DNA of 64,000 nucleotides from an uncultured Bacteroidales bacterium (lineage in GTDB: Bacteria; Bacteroidota; Bacteroidia; Bacteroidales; UBA932). The notes under the pieces are model-generated. The model ran no database searches. It had not been told where the DNA came from and was given only the letters and a program-made list of their open reading frames with translations. Positions 38,879 to 48,401 of the stretch are shown here, one piece after another; position 1 is the first letter of the stretch; every line of letters begins with the position of its first letter. The DNA lies in the NCBI GenBank assembly GCA_905235445.1, contig CAJOLJ010000002.1, forward strand, positions 102,911-166,910, written 5' to 3'. Made by a program: the position numbers and the translations under genes.

Positions 38879-39640
38879 ATGTACTCCAAAACAGACATAA
38901 CGACAGCCACCTGGGGTGAAGTCAAGGCGATGCCCCGCTATGACATGGCGATAATCCCCTGGGGTGCCACCGAACCCCACAACTACCATCTCCCCTACTG
39001 CACCGATGTCCTCCTCTCCCAGGCCATAGCCTTCGAGGTAGCCGAGAAGGCACAGGAAAAAGGCATCGGCGCGGTGGTTCTCCCCGGGGTTCCCTTCGGG
39101 TCCCAGAATCCCGGCCAGGGCATCCTTCCTTTCTGTATCCACACTACCCAGGCAACCCAGACAGCGATTCTTACGGACATCACAGAGTCCCTTCGCCGCC
39201 AGGGAATAAAGAAGATTCTCATAATAAACGGCCACGGCGGCAACTCCTTCAAGGGAATGATCCGGGACCTTGCTGTGAAGTATCCTGACGTCACCATCTG
39301 CCAGAGCGACTGGTACGCATTCATCCCCAGGAGCGTTGCTTTCGAGGAAAGTGTCGATGACCATGCCGGGGAACAGGAAACATCCGTGATGATGCATTAC
39401 TATCCCTCACTCGTCAGAATGGACCTTGCCGGGGAAGGCAAGGCAAAGTCTTTCTCGGTCGAGGGCCTGAACCGGAAGGTCGGATGGATACCGAGGGACT
39501 GGTCCAAGGTATCCGAGGACACGGGTGTCGGAAATCCCCTTAAGTCCACTCCCGAGAAAGGGAAGAAGTACATGGAGAGCGTCATTCCCGCCCTTGTGGA
39601 CCTAGTGTGCGACCTTGTAACAAAAGAGGACCTCTACTAG
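38879..39640 (+). CDS. Creatininase-family amidohydrolase
   Basis: DMAIIPWGATEPHNYHLPYCTD, ILIINGHGGNSFKGMIRDL, DDHAGEQETSVMM. Confidence 0.93.
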   Translation: MYSKTDITTATWGEVKAMPRYDMAIIPWGATEPHNYHLPYCTDVLLSQAIAFEVAEKAQEKGIGAVVLPGVPFGSQNPGQGILPFCIHTTQATQTAILTDITESLRRQGIKKILIINGHGGNSFKGMIRDLAVKYPDVTICQSDWYAFIPRSVAFEESVDDHAGEQETSVMMHYYPSLVRMDLAGEGKAKSFSVEGLNRKVGWIPRDWSKVSEDTGVGNPLKSTPEKGKKYMESVIPALVDLVCDLVTKEDLY

Positions 39641-39661
39641 AGACTCTCTCTTCCGTCATAC

Positions 39662-39690
39662 GGGAGACTCCTCCGGGGGTCTCCCTTTTC
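39662..39690 (+). terminator. Terminator after creatininase-family gene
   Basis: GGGAGAC ... GTCTCCC followed by ttttcatttttt. Confidence 0.65.
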
Positions 39691-39896
39691 ATTTTTTACT
39701 TGTAGGAAGCCTTATTCTGCGCTGATTATGCGCGCCGTCATACACCTTAGGCATGTGATTCAACAAAGTATCCCCTCAAAAAATGCAAACAGGTATTGCT
39801 TGAGGGGAATCTTATTTTTAAATTTGACCTCGGTTCCCCTCCAACCAGGACCCCCCCCACACACTCCCGCTTCGTACACAACACTAAACTATACAT

Positions 39897-41387
39897 ATGG
39901 GAAAAGATTTATCAAGACGCACGTTCCTTAAGACGGGAACTGCTGCAGCCCTTGGGCTGGCAATGGGTTCGGAAGCCCTTTTCGCCAATGACTCTTCCGA
40001 CAAGGCAACACCTCCTCCCGCACCGCTTGACCGCAAACTTAAGATCCTCGGAGTTGGAATCGGAGGAAGAGGCGCAAGCGTTCTGCGTGAACTGGAGACC
40101 GAGGAAATCATCGGTCTGTGCGACGTGGACTGGAAATACGCAGACCATGTCTTCAAACGCTATCCCCAGGCCAAGAAGTACAATGACTACAGGGTCATGT
40201 TCAGCGAGATGCTCGACCAGTGCGATGCAGTGGTGGTGGCAACAGCCGACCATACCCATGCCATCATAGCAGCCGAGGCCATCAAGGCCGGGAAGCATGT
40301 CTATGTTGAGAAACCCCTCACCAGGACCGTTTATGAGTCCCGCCTGCTGACCCAGCTCGCAGCCAAGTACAAGGTAGCCACCCAGATGGGCAACCAGGGT
40401 GCATCCGGCGAGGGTGTCAGGCAGATCTGCGACTGGATCTGGAACGGGGAAATCGGAGAAGTGACCAGGGTCGACGCATTCACTGACCGCCCCATCTGGC
40501 CCCAGGGACTGGAAAGGCCCGCAAAGGAGGAGAAGGTCCCCAAGACCCTGAACTGGGATGGCTTCCTTGGCCCCGCCCCCTACCGTCCGTACAACTCCAT
40601 CTATACCCCTTGGAACTTCAGGGGATGGTGGGACTTCGGGACCGGTGCCCTCGGCGACATGGCCTGCCACATCCTCCATCCCGCCTTCAAGGCCCTCAAG
40701 CTCACCTATCCCACCAAGATCCAGGGCAGCAGCACCGCACTTCTCACCGAGTCCTGCCCCAATGCCCAGAAGATCCGTTATGTCTTCCCCGCCAGGGACA
40801 ACATGCCAAAGGTCGCAATGCCGGAACTGGTGGTGAACTGGTACGACGGCGGCATCCTTCCCGACCGTCCCGAGGGACTGGCTATCGGCAAGAGCCTCAA
40901 TGACTCCGGCGGAGCCCTCGTATTCTATGGGACCAAGGACATCCTCATCTGCGGATGCTACGGCGTCAACCCGTACCTGCTCTCCGGCAGGAAACCCGTT
41001 GTCCCTTCCATCCACCGCAAGATCACCCTCAACCACCAGCAGGACTGGGTCCGTGCCTGCAAGGAGGATCCTTCCGTGAGGGTCCCCGCCGCATCCGACT
41101 TCGCCGAGGCAGGTCCTTTCAACGAGATGGTTGCCATGGGGGTGGTCGCAGTGCGTCTGCAGGGCCTCAACCAGGAACTTGAGTGGGACGGAAAGAACAT
41201 GAAGTTCACCAACATCCCCGCAGGTGCCACCATCCGCACCATGATCCATGACGGATTCTCAATCACGGACGGTCACCCCACATTCGAGAACGTCTACACA
41301 GATCCCGTCGATGCCAATGAGTTCGCCAGGAATCTCATCAAGCCGGTGTTCCGCGATGGCTGGGTTCTTCCTGAACTCCCTTATTAA
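39897..41387 (+). CDS. Gfo/Idh/MocA-family oxidoreductase with Tat-type signal
   Basis: DLSRRTFLKTGTAAALGLAMGSEALFA; KILGVGIGGRGASVLRELE; HVYVEKPLTRTVYESRLL. Confidence 0.94.
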   Translation: MGKDLSRRTFLKTGTAAALGLAMGSEALFANDSSDKATPPPAPLDRKLKILGVGIGGRGASVLRELETEEIIGLCDVDWKYADHVFKRYPQAKKYNDYRVMFSEMLDQCDAVVVATADHTHAIIAAEAIKAGKHVYVEKPLTRTVYESRLLTQLAAKYKVATQMGNQGASGEGVRQICDWIWNGEIGEVTRVDAFTDRPIWPQGLERPAKEEKVPKTLNWDGFLGPAPYRPYNSIYTPWNFRGWWDFGTGALGDMACHILHPAFKALKLTYPTKIQGSSTALLTESCPNAQKIRYVFPARDNMPKVAMPELVVNWYDGGILPDRPEGLAIGKSLNDSGGALVFYGTKDILICGCYGVNPYLLSGRKPVVPSIHRKITLNHQQDWVRACKEDPSVRVPAASDFAEAGPFNEMVAMGVVAVRLQGLNQELEWDGKNMKFTNIPAGATIRTMIHDGFSITDGHPTFENVYTDPVDANEFARNLIKPVFRDGWVLPELPY

Positions 41388-41416
41388 AATGAACATAAGT
41401 TAATTTGCAAAGGAAA

Positions 41417-42274
41417 ATGAAAAGAATCATTTACGTACTGGCCATCACTCTGGCCGCAGCCATGGTATGCGTTTCCTGCGGAAACAATGGCAATAAGAAA
41501 AAAGCCGAGGGCGGCGGTGTGCCCGAGTACACGGTTGTGAAGAAGGCCGTCACCGACATAAGCAAGCTTCCCGTTGACAAGGACGGATACATCGTGCTCT
41601 TCGACGGAAAGACCTTCAACGGCTGGAGAGGATACGGCAAGGATGCCGTAGGTTCAAGGTGGATCATCGAGGACGGTTGCATCAAGTTCAACGGCAGCGG
41701 CGGAGGAGAAGCCCAGACAGGAGAAGGCGGGGATATCATCTTCACCGCCCCCTTCAAGAACTTCGAGCTTCAGTTCGAGTGGAAGGTTTCCAAGGGCGGC
41801 AACTCCGGCGTGTTCTACCTCGCACAGGAAGTCACGACCAAGAACGACAAAGGCGAGGAGCAGTATGAGCCCATCTACATCTCCTGCCCCGAGTACCAGG
41901 TCCTCGACAACGCCAACCATCCCGACGCCAAGCTCGGCAAGGACGGCAACCGTCAGTCCGCATCCCTCTATGACATGATTCCCGCAGTTCCCCAGAACCA
42001 GAAACCTTTCGGTGAGTGGAACCAGGGTTCCATCATGGTCTACAAGGGAACCGTCGTTCATGGCCAGAATGGCGAGAACGTCCTCGAATATCACCTGTGG
42101 ACCCCTCAGTGGACCCAGATGCTGCAGAACTCCAAGTTCAGCGAGGAGAAGTGGCCCCTGGCTTTCGCACTGCTGAACAACTGCGGTGGCGAGAACCACG
42201 AGGGTTACATCGGGTTCCAGGACCATGGCGACGATGTCTGGTACCGTAACATAAGGATCAAGATCCTTGACTGA
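41417..42274 (+). CDS. DUF1080 (3-keto-disaccharide hydrolase-like) lipoprotein
   Basis: Lipobox VCVSC; DGYIVLFDGKTFNGWRGYG, FELQFEWKVSKGGNSGVFYLAQE, IGFQDHGDDVWYRNIRIKIL. Confidence 0.93.
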   Translation: MKRIIYVLAITLAAAMVCVSCGNNGNKKKAEGGGVPEYTVVKKAVTDISKLPVDKDGYIVLFDGKTFNGWRGYGKDAVGSRWIIEDGCIKFNGSGGGEAQTGEGGDIIFTAPFKNFELQFEWKVSKGGNSGVFYLAQEVTTKNDKGEEQYEPIYISCPEYQVLDNANHPDAKLGKDGNRQSASLYDMIPAVPQNQKPFGEWNQGSIMVYKGTVVHGQNGENVLEYHLWTPQWTQMLQNSKFSEEKWPLAFALLNNCGGENHEGYIGFQDHGDDVWYRNIRIKILD

Positions 42275-42288
42275 GAGCGAGCCCAACT

Positions 42289-43173
42289 ATGAAAAAATTC
42301 ATACTCATCGCCCTTTCGGCACTCGCTCTCGTGGGGGTATCCTGCGAGCGCAAGCCAAGTGAGAAAATGGAACCCAAGGACATTTCTGTGCAGCTGTATT
42401 CCCTGAGGTCGATTATCGGGGAGCAGTATCCCGCCATCCTGACGGAGCTCTCCCAGATGGGTTTCACCTCCGTGGAGGCCGCAGGCTATGACAACGGCAA
42501 ATTCTACGGAAGGGACCCCGAGGCTTTCCGCTCCGACGTGGAGGCCGCAGGAATGAGGGTCCTTTCGTCCCATGTGACAAATGCGCTGGGTGATGCCGAG
42601 TTTGCCAGCGGGGACTTCTCCGCCAAACTGCAGTGGTGGGACAAAGCCATAGCGGACCACAAGGCTGCCGGCATGAAGTACATTGTCACCCCTTGGATGG
42701 GACCCCAGAAGAGCCTGAAGGACCTGCAGCTATACTGCGATTACCTCAATGCGGTCGGCAAGAAATGCGCTGACGCGGGCATACTTTACGGTTACCACAA
42801 CCATGCCTATGAGTTCGAGAAGGTGGACGAGCAGGTGATGTACGATTACCTCCTTGAGCACACGGATCCCCAGTATGTATTCTTCCAGATGGACGTCTAC
42901 TGGACCGTCATCGGCAAGGCAAGCCCGGTGGAATACTTCAAGAAGTATCCCGGACGCTTCCGCCTGCTTCACATCAAGGACGAGAAGGAGATCGGACAAA
43001 GCGGAATGGTCGGATTCGACGCCATCTTCCGCAACTCAGACATCGCCGGGGTGGAGAACATAGTCGTGGAAGTGGAACGCTACAGCTATCCTGACGTGAA
43101 AAAGAGCGTCCGCGAGAGTATCGATTACCTGAAGGAAGCCCCCTTCGTGAAGGCATCCTACGAGAAGAAGTAA
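42289..43173 (+). CDS. Sugar phosphate isomerase/epimerase-like TIM-barrel lipoprotein
   Basis: Lipobox VGVSC; DISVQLYSLRSIIGEQYPAILTELSQMGFTSVEAAGYDNG, YHNHAYEFEKVDEQVMYDYLLEHTDPQYVFFQMDVYW. Confidence 0.92.
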   Translation: MKKFILIALSALALVGVSCERKPSEKMEPKDISVQLYSLRSIIGEQYPAILTELSQMGFTSVEAAGYDNGKFYGRDPEAFRSDVEAAGMRVLSSHVTNALGDAEFASGDFSAKLQWWDKAIADHKAAGMKYIVTPWMGPQKSLKDLQLYCDYLNAVGKKCADAGILYGYHNHAYEFEKVDEQVMYDYLLEHTDPQYVFFQMDVYWTVIGKASPVEYFKKYPGRFRLLHIKDEKEIGQSGMVGFDAIFRNSDIAGVENIVVEVERYSYPDVKKSVRESIDYLKEAPFVKASYEKK

Positions 43174-43199
43174 CTTCCTTTTACACACACAAATAACAA

Positions 43200-43240
43200 T
43201 GTGGCACCTTCCCCCGTCCGGGAGGGTGTCACTCTTTTGT
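43200..43240 (+). terminator. Terminator-like hairpin after the TIM-barrel gene
   Basis: GTGGCACCttccc ... gggaGGGTGTCAC followed by tcttttgttg. Confidence 0.55.
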
Positions 43241-43306
43241 TGTTCTTCCCCCTTTTCCTGTCGCTGCGGGGGAGCAGTGGCGGGGCAAATTCCCGAAAAA
43301 GCCGTT

Positions 43307-44462
43307 TCAGTCCTCTTCCTCCTGGACGATTACACCTTCTTCCTCATCCATGTGAGAGGTCCTTGCCTCATACTCATCCAGGGCATTCGACATCAAATCC
43401 CGTCCTATCTCAGATATCTCCCTAGCCCTGGCGTAAGCCATCTTGACGTTAGGTTCATCCATCACCATCCTCACGAGGACATCCGGCGGACATTTCTCGA
43501 TCATCTTGTTTGCAATGACATGGTTGGTAATGGAAATGGACCTCTTGAGGATGGAGTAGAAGTTGTCGTCGGCATTTACGGGGACCCGTAGTTCCTTTCC
43601 GTGGGACTGAAGTTCGCTCCGCCTTGCGGAAGCCTCCTTCCTTGCCTGGCGGTACACCTTGTTGGAACTGCCGACCTCGGCAATCTTGTCAATGAGAGTC
43701 ATTGTCGTATCGGTGACGATGCTGTCCCTGGCCATCTTATTGTCCCTGCTGTACAGAGACATGTCCTCATTGATTTCATGAAGCTCCGAAAGGTAGGCAT
43801 TGATGGACTCGGCATCTATGTCATTCACGTCGAAGCCCACCAGGATGTCATGCCCACTGCGGATGGCAAGGTCCAGGGGGAAAGTGTTGGTGAGGCCCCC
43901 GTCAATGAGCGTCCTGTGACCTATCTTGTACGGCTTGAACAGGGACGGCACCGAGATGGAGGCCCTGATTGCGTCCAGCAGGCTACCTTCCCGGAAAACG
44001 ACTTCCTCCCCGGTATACAGGTCCGTGGCAACGGCGGCAAAAGGGATGGGCAGGTCCTCGATATTGACATCCGGGACTATCCTTGCCAGGGCTTCCATAA
44101 TCTTCTCTCCCTTGACCAGGTAGCTGGCGCTTATGGAAAGGTCCATCATGGAAATGATCTGCATGTTGTCTATGGAATAGAGGAACTGCTTGAACTCCTC
44201 CAGTTTCCCCGCGGCATACATGCCGCCCACAAGGGAGCCCATTGAGCAACCGCTCACCGAGGTTATGTTGTAACCCCTTCTCTCCAGTTCCTCTATGGCA
44301 CCGAGCACCGATGTAGGCAAGTCCCCTTGCTCCTCCGCTGGCAAGAACCAGAGCGACGTCCTTCGTCGGGACATCGGGGGAATCACCTCTTTCCTTGTTT
44401 GCTGATAATCCGATACCCATTGACAGCATCCCCATTATGATTATTAGAGCCAACTGTTTCAT
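43307..44462 (-). pseudogene. Patatin-like phospholipase, frameshifted by a 7-bp tandem duplication
   Basis: Start MKQLALIIIMGMLSMGIGLSANKERG at 44462 reads to VALVLASGGARGLAYIGA. The rest (AIEELERRGYNITSVSGCSMGSLVGGMYAAGKLEEFKQFLYS...LIDGGLTNTFPLDLA) is in another frame. Removing one TCGGTGC copy restores GGARGLAYIGAIEELERRGYN. Confidence 0.85.
44298..44311. repeat. Perfect 7-bp tandem duplication (GCACCGA x2 on +)
   Basis: Plus strand reads atg-GCACCGA-GCACCGA-tgtaggc at 44298-44304 and 44305-44311. Confidence 0.95.
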
Positions 44463-44654
44463 TTCTGTTTCCTTGATCTTATCCGTCCCCTCATTTTGCG
44501 GGAAATGGTCCTTGGCATAATTGCCTTCCTCACTTATGCAATAAAAATGCCGAGGCACTATGGCCCCGGCAGTAAAGGAAGCGGAAAGGGAGGGTTCCCG
44601 ACCCTCCCCCTGATTATTGTGCCTATACCTGGTTGTGACGTCCAGGCTTTTTTT

Positions 44655-45938
44655 CTACACCTTGTCCAAAGCCTGTCCCAGGTCATAGATGAGGTCATCT
44701 ATGTGCTCGGTACCGATGGAAAGGCGGATCGTATTCTGCTTGATGCCCTGGTCGAGGAGTTCCTCCTCTGTGAGTTGGGAATGGGTCGTGGAGGCGGGAT
44801 GGATGACAAGGCTCTTTACGTCTGCGACGTTCGCCAGAAGCGAGAAGATCTCCAGAGAGTCTATGAAGCGGAAAGCCTCCTCCTTTCCTCCCTTGATCTC
44901 GAAAGTGAAGATGGAGCCACCTCCATTCGGGAAGTACTTCGTATAGATATCATGGTCCGGGTGGGAAGGAAGGGAAGGATGGTTGACCTTTTCCACCTTG
45001 GGATGGGAAGAAAGGAACTGGACCACCTTGAGGGCATTCTCGACATGACGCTCAACCCTCAGGGACAGGGACTCGAGGCCCTGCAGGAAAATGAATGCGC
45101 TGATGGGGCTGATCGAAGCACCTGTGTCACGAAGGAGGATGGCCCTCACCCTTGTAACGTAGGCGGCAGGCCCTGCCGCATCCGCGAACACGATACCGTG
45201 ATAGCTGGCCTCCGGGGTTGTCAGGCGAGGGAACTTCCCGCTTGCCTTCCAGTCGAACTTGCCCCCGTCCACGATGACACCTCCGATGGTGGTCCCGTGT
45301 CCTCCGATGAACTTCGTCGCGGAATGCACCACAATGTCCGCTCCATGCTCAAGCGGCCTGAACAGGTATGGGGTGGCGAAAGTATTGTCAACGATCAGCG
45401 GAATGCCATGCTTGTGAGCGATGGCGGCCACCGCATCCACGTCAATGACGTTGCCGTTGGGATTTCCGAAAGTCTCTATGAAAAGGAGCTTTGTCTCAGG
45501 GCGGATCGCCTTCTCGAAATTGGACAAGTCGGAAGGGTCCACGAAGGTTGTGGTTACCCCGTAAGGGACTAGCGTATGCTGCAGCAGGTCGAAAGTCCCG
45601 CCGTAGATGGTCTTGGCAGCCACGACATGGTCCCCGCTTCCCGTGATATTGAGGATAGCGTAAGTCACTGCCGCCGCACCCGATGCCAGGGCAAGGGCTC
45701 CGACTCCACCTTCCAGGGCGGCTATCCTCTTCTCGAATACTTCCTGGGTCGTATTGGTAAGTCTTCCGTAGATGTTTCCGGCATCGGTCAGTCCGAAACG
45801 TGCAGCCGCATGCTCACAGTTATGGAAGACATAAGATGATGTCTGATAAATAGGCACGGCCCTGGAATCTGTCACGGGGTCTGCATTTTCCTGTCCAACG
45901 TGAAGTTGGAGGGTCTCGAAGTGAAGTTTTCTGCTCAT
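44655..45938 (-). CDS. metY: O-acetylhomoserine sulfhydrylase/aminocarboxypropyltransferase
   Basis: [64 protein letters not shown]. Confidence 0.93.
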   Translation of the reverse strand: MSRKLHFETLQLHVGQENADPVTDSRAVPIYQTSSYVFHNCEHAAARFGLTDAGNIYGRLTNTTQEVFEKRIAALEGGVGALALASGAAAVTYAILNITGSGDHVVAAKTIYGGTFDLLQHTLVPYGVTTTFVDPSDLSNFEKAIRPETKLLFIETFGNPNGNVIDVDAVAAIAHKHGIPLIVDNTFATPYLFRPLEHGADIVVHSATKFIGGHGTTIGGVIVDGGKFDWKASGKFPRLTTPEASYHGIVFADAAGPAAYVTRVRAILLRDTGASISPISAFIFLQGLESLSLRVERHVENALKVVQFLSSHPKVEKVNHPSLPSHPDHDIYTKYFPNGGGSIFTFEIKGGKEEAFRFIDSLEIFSLLANVADVKSLVIHPASTTHSQLTEEELLDQGIKQNTIRLSIGTEHIDDLIYDLGQALDKV

Positions 45939-46097
45939 AACTCGTAAGATTTGCTTGCAAAGTTCACTTCTGCAGATATATCTTCCAAGAGAAAGTGCAA
46001 ACTTTAGTAAAAATCACAAGTTTTGCCTATTTTTGCAGAAGATTATTCTGTTTAACACTGTAAAATCCTCTGCCAGCAGGAACACTTTTATTACATC

Positions 46098-46571
46098 ATG
46101 GAAACTTCCCGCTCCTCAATCGATGCCATAGACCTGCAGATACTGCGCATCCTTCAGGCCAATGCCCGCATAACCAATAAGGAACTTGCCGCCAAGGTCC
46201 ACCTTTCCCCCTCCCCCGTGTACGAGAGGCTCCGGCGTCTGGAGAGCGAGGGCTACATCAGGCGATATTCTGCCGTCCTCGATGCGGAGAAACTCGGCCA
46301 GGGGTTCGTGGTCCTTTGCAGCGTGAAACTGAGCCGCATGAATACCGACATAGCGAAGGACTTCACTTCCAGGATACAGGACATCCCGGAAGTCACGGAG
46401 TGCTACAACATTTCCGGGGAATGGGACTACCTCCTTAAAATACACGCCCCCGACATGAAATACTACAATCACTTCCTCATTAACGTCCTCGGGAAGATTG
46501 ACAGCCTCGGGGCTGTACAGAGTTCCTTCGTAATGAGCGAAGTGAAAAACAACCACGGGCTATGCCTGTAG
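46098..46571 (+). CDS. Lrp/AsnC-family transcriptional regulator
   Basis: IDAIDLQILRILQANARITNKELAAKVHLSPSPVYERLRRLESEGYIRRYSAVLD. Confidence 0.95.
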   Translation: METSRSSIDAIDLQILRILQANARITNKELAAKVHLSPSPVYERLRRLESEGYIRRYSAVLDAEKLGQGFVVLCSVKLSRMNTDIAKDFTSRIQDIPEVTECYNISGEWDYLLKIHAPDMKYYNHFLINVLGKIDSLGAVQSSFVMSEVKNNHGLCL

Positions 46572-46898
46572 ATGCGGAAGGGAAGGCTATTCTCCTTTCA
46601 GAAACGACGGATTCTCCCTATTAGGGGGGGATGGAGACGAGCGGGATTGTACTGGTTCCACGCATCCGCATCCGGTTTTTTGATTTGCTAGGCTTCCTTT
46701 GTACTGAAGTTCACCGATAATTCAACAAAGTTGACGAGTCGTTCGGCAGAGCCAACTGTGGGTGTTATTTTTATCCGACAAGTAGGATCGTATACCGTCC
46801 AGTGAAACCTTCGTCGTCCTTCATTTTCCGGCGCTGCTTTTCCTGCCACAGAAAATCGTTCCCGGATTCTTTTTTGTGGGAGAGTCCTTTATGTATCA

Positions 46899-47321
46899 TT
46901 GCTCCCAACAAAAGCCCGGCTACAATATGTGTCTCGGGACTTGATTCCGTCTCCGGCTTTTGATTCCCGAATACCTGACTTGGTTCTGAAGGCTGCACAT
47001 CACTCCCCGATTATTCTTTCTCTGTTAAATTGTCCTGCCGGTGGTTTTTTGTTCGTTGATGAGATTGATACAGGGCTTCATTACAGTGTACAAAAGAAGC
47101 TCTGGGAAATGATCTTCTCTCTTGTCAAAGACTTGGAAATCCAAGTCTTTGCTGCCACCCATAGCATGGACTGTCTGAGGAGCTTCGCTGCAGTAAACAA
47201 CTCCGAAAAGGGGCTTCTTGTTAGATTGGACACACGTTCAGATGGAGATATTGTCCCTCAGTACTACTCAGACCCGGAATATATACGCTTTGCCATAGAA
47301 AAGCAGATTGACTTGAGATAA
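46899..47321 (+). pseudogene. C-terminal remnant of an AAA (OLD/ABC-type) ATPase
   Basis: GGFLFVDEIDTGLHYSVQKKLWEMIFSLVKDLEIQVFAATHSMDCLRSF: Walker B and H-loop regions present, no Walker A upstream. Confidence 0.75.
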
Positions 47322-47325
47322 TACT

Positions 47326-47635
47326 ATGGAGCTAGACAACAGTAAAGTCCTCTTCGTAGAAGGAGAAATGGACAAGGCTGCGATTACAGCTATAATGAAA
47401 GAGCGAGATTTACCCTGACCTTCTATTTTCGCACAAGGAAGCGTGGATGAGGTTTTTTAATCCCTTGCATTTTACATCTCCAACCCGGCCAAATACAAGA
47501 CTGTCGGAGTAATTGTTGATGCTGATTCTCGTCCTGAAGGCAGACTTCAAAGGTTTATGCAAATCATCAACGGGAGCGGACGTTATCCCATTAATCCGAA
47601 AGCTAAACTTTCTCCGGATGGATTGGAGAGGTAGT
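47326..47635 (+). pseudogene. Decayed TOPRIM-like (DUF3226-like) gene
   Basis: ATG 47326: MELDNSKVLFVEGEMDKAAITAIMKERDLP* (TGA 47416-47418). Then in another frame SIFAQGSVDEVF*SLAFYISNPAKYKTVGVIVDADSRPEGRLQRFMQIINGSGRYPINPKAKLSPDGLER. Confidence 0.65.
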
Positions 47636-47900
47636 GAGCGAAAGCGAGAATTCCGCAGAGCAGGAAGGAGGTGCGCAGCCTAAGGCCGTTTCCCCACAGG
47701 GGGAACTGCTCACCCTCACGGACCGGTAGAAGGAATTTCTCCCCCTTATGGCGAAGGGTCTTACCAACAAGGAAATCGCTGGGCGTCTGTTCCTTTGCGA
47801 ACAGAATGTCAAATGGTACAAGATGCGGCCTAATTTCCAACTCGGCACCAGTAGCCCCACCGAAGCGGTGGCCAGGGCAAAAGACTTGGGAATCATCTGA
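47632..47900 (+). pseudogene. LuxR-type HTH remnant with in-frame TAG
   Basis: Frame reads ...GELLTLTDR*KEFLPLMAKGLTNKEIAGRLFLCEQNVKWYKMRPNFQLGTSSPTEAVARAKDLGII*; TAG at 47727-47729. Confidence 0.65.
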
Positions 47901-47907
47901 ATGAGAG

Positions 47908-47940
47908 TTTGTCCAATTCCCCGCAATTCATTATCTTTGC
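47908..47940 (+). promoter_or_regulatory. Candidate Bacteroidetes promoter (TTTG-N20-TATCTTTGC)
   Basis: TTTG 47908-47911 and TATCTTTGC 47932-47940; fits the TTTG/TAnnTTTG spacing; upstream of 47994. Confidence 0.5.
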
Positions 47941-47993
47941 CTAAAGCAGGGACATCCCTTCCTGACAACGCACCTCATCACGTTTAAAACTGA

Positions 47994-48359
47994 ATGGCCA
48001 TCATGCCCAGAGAACTCACCAAATCCCAGAAAAAGGCAGCCCACGCCCTACTTGACCTTGCCCTTGACAGGGAATGCGCCGCTTTCATCTCCAAAGTATC
48101 CCGACTGGTCGATAAGCCTCTTTCGGATGATGACAAACCCAATCATACCCGCTATCTCGAACTGTACAAGGCGATTAACGGTTTTGACAAGCATCTTGGG
48201 AAAACTTACGATTCCCTCTCTGGCAACATGCTCCTCTCCAAAGTAACTTCCCTTCTAATGGAGGGTGTGCTCAACCTGAAGGACCTGGATATTTGCGATG
48301 ACCAGTTAAGAGGGGACATCCTCGGCCTCTTGAACCTCTATATGGAAATGAACAAGTAA
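47994..48359 (+). CDS. Hypothetical protein
   Basis: 121 aa helical ORF with a promoter-like motif upstream; no recognised family. Confidence 0.6.
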   Translation: MAIMPRELTKSQKKAAHALLDLALDRECAAFISKVSRLVDKPLSDDDKPNHTRYLELYKAINGFDKHLGKTYDSLSGNMLLSKVTSLLMEGVLNLKDLDICDDQLRGDILGLLNLYMEMNK

Positions 48360-48401
48360 AAATTCCCCTTTCCCCCTTATCAAATTCAATCACCAAACAC
48401 T

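Noticed and set aside
39912-41249. 445-aa minus-strand ORF antisense to the Gfo/Idh/MocA gene
   Set aside because: Shadow ORF; low-complexity Gly/Val/Leu-rich translation and a clear sense gene.
44496-45572. 358-aa plus-strand ORF opposite metY
   Set aside because: Antisense shadow of an unambiguous MetY coding sequence.
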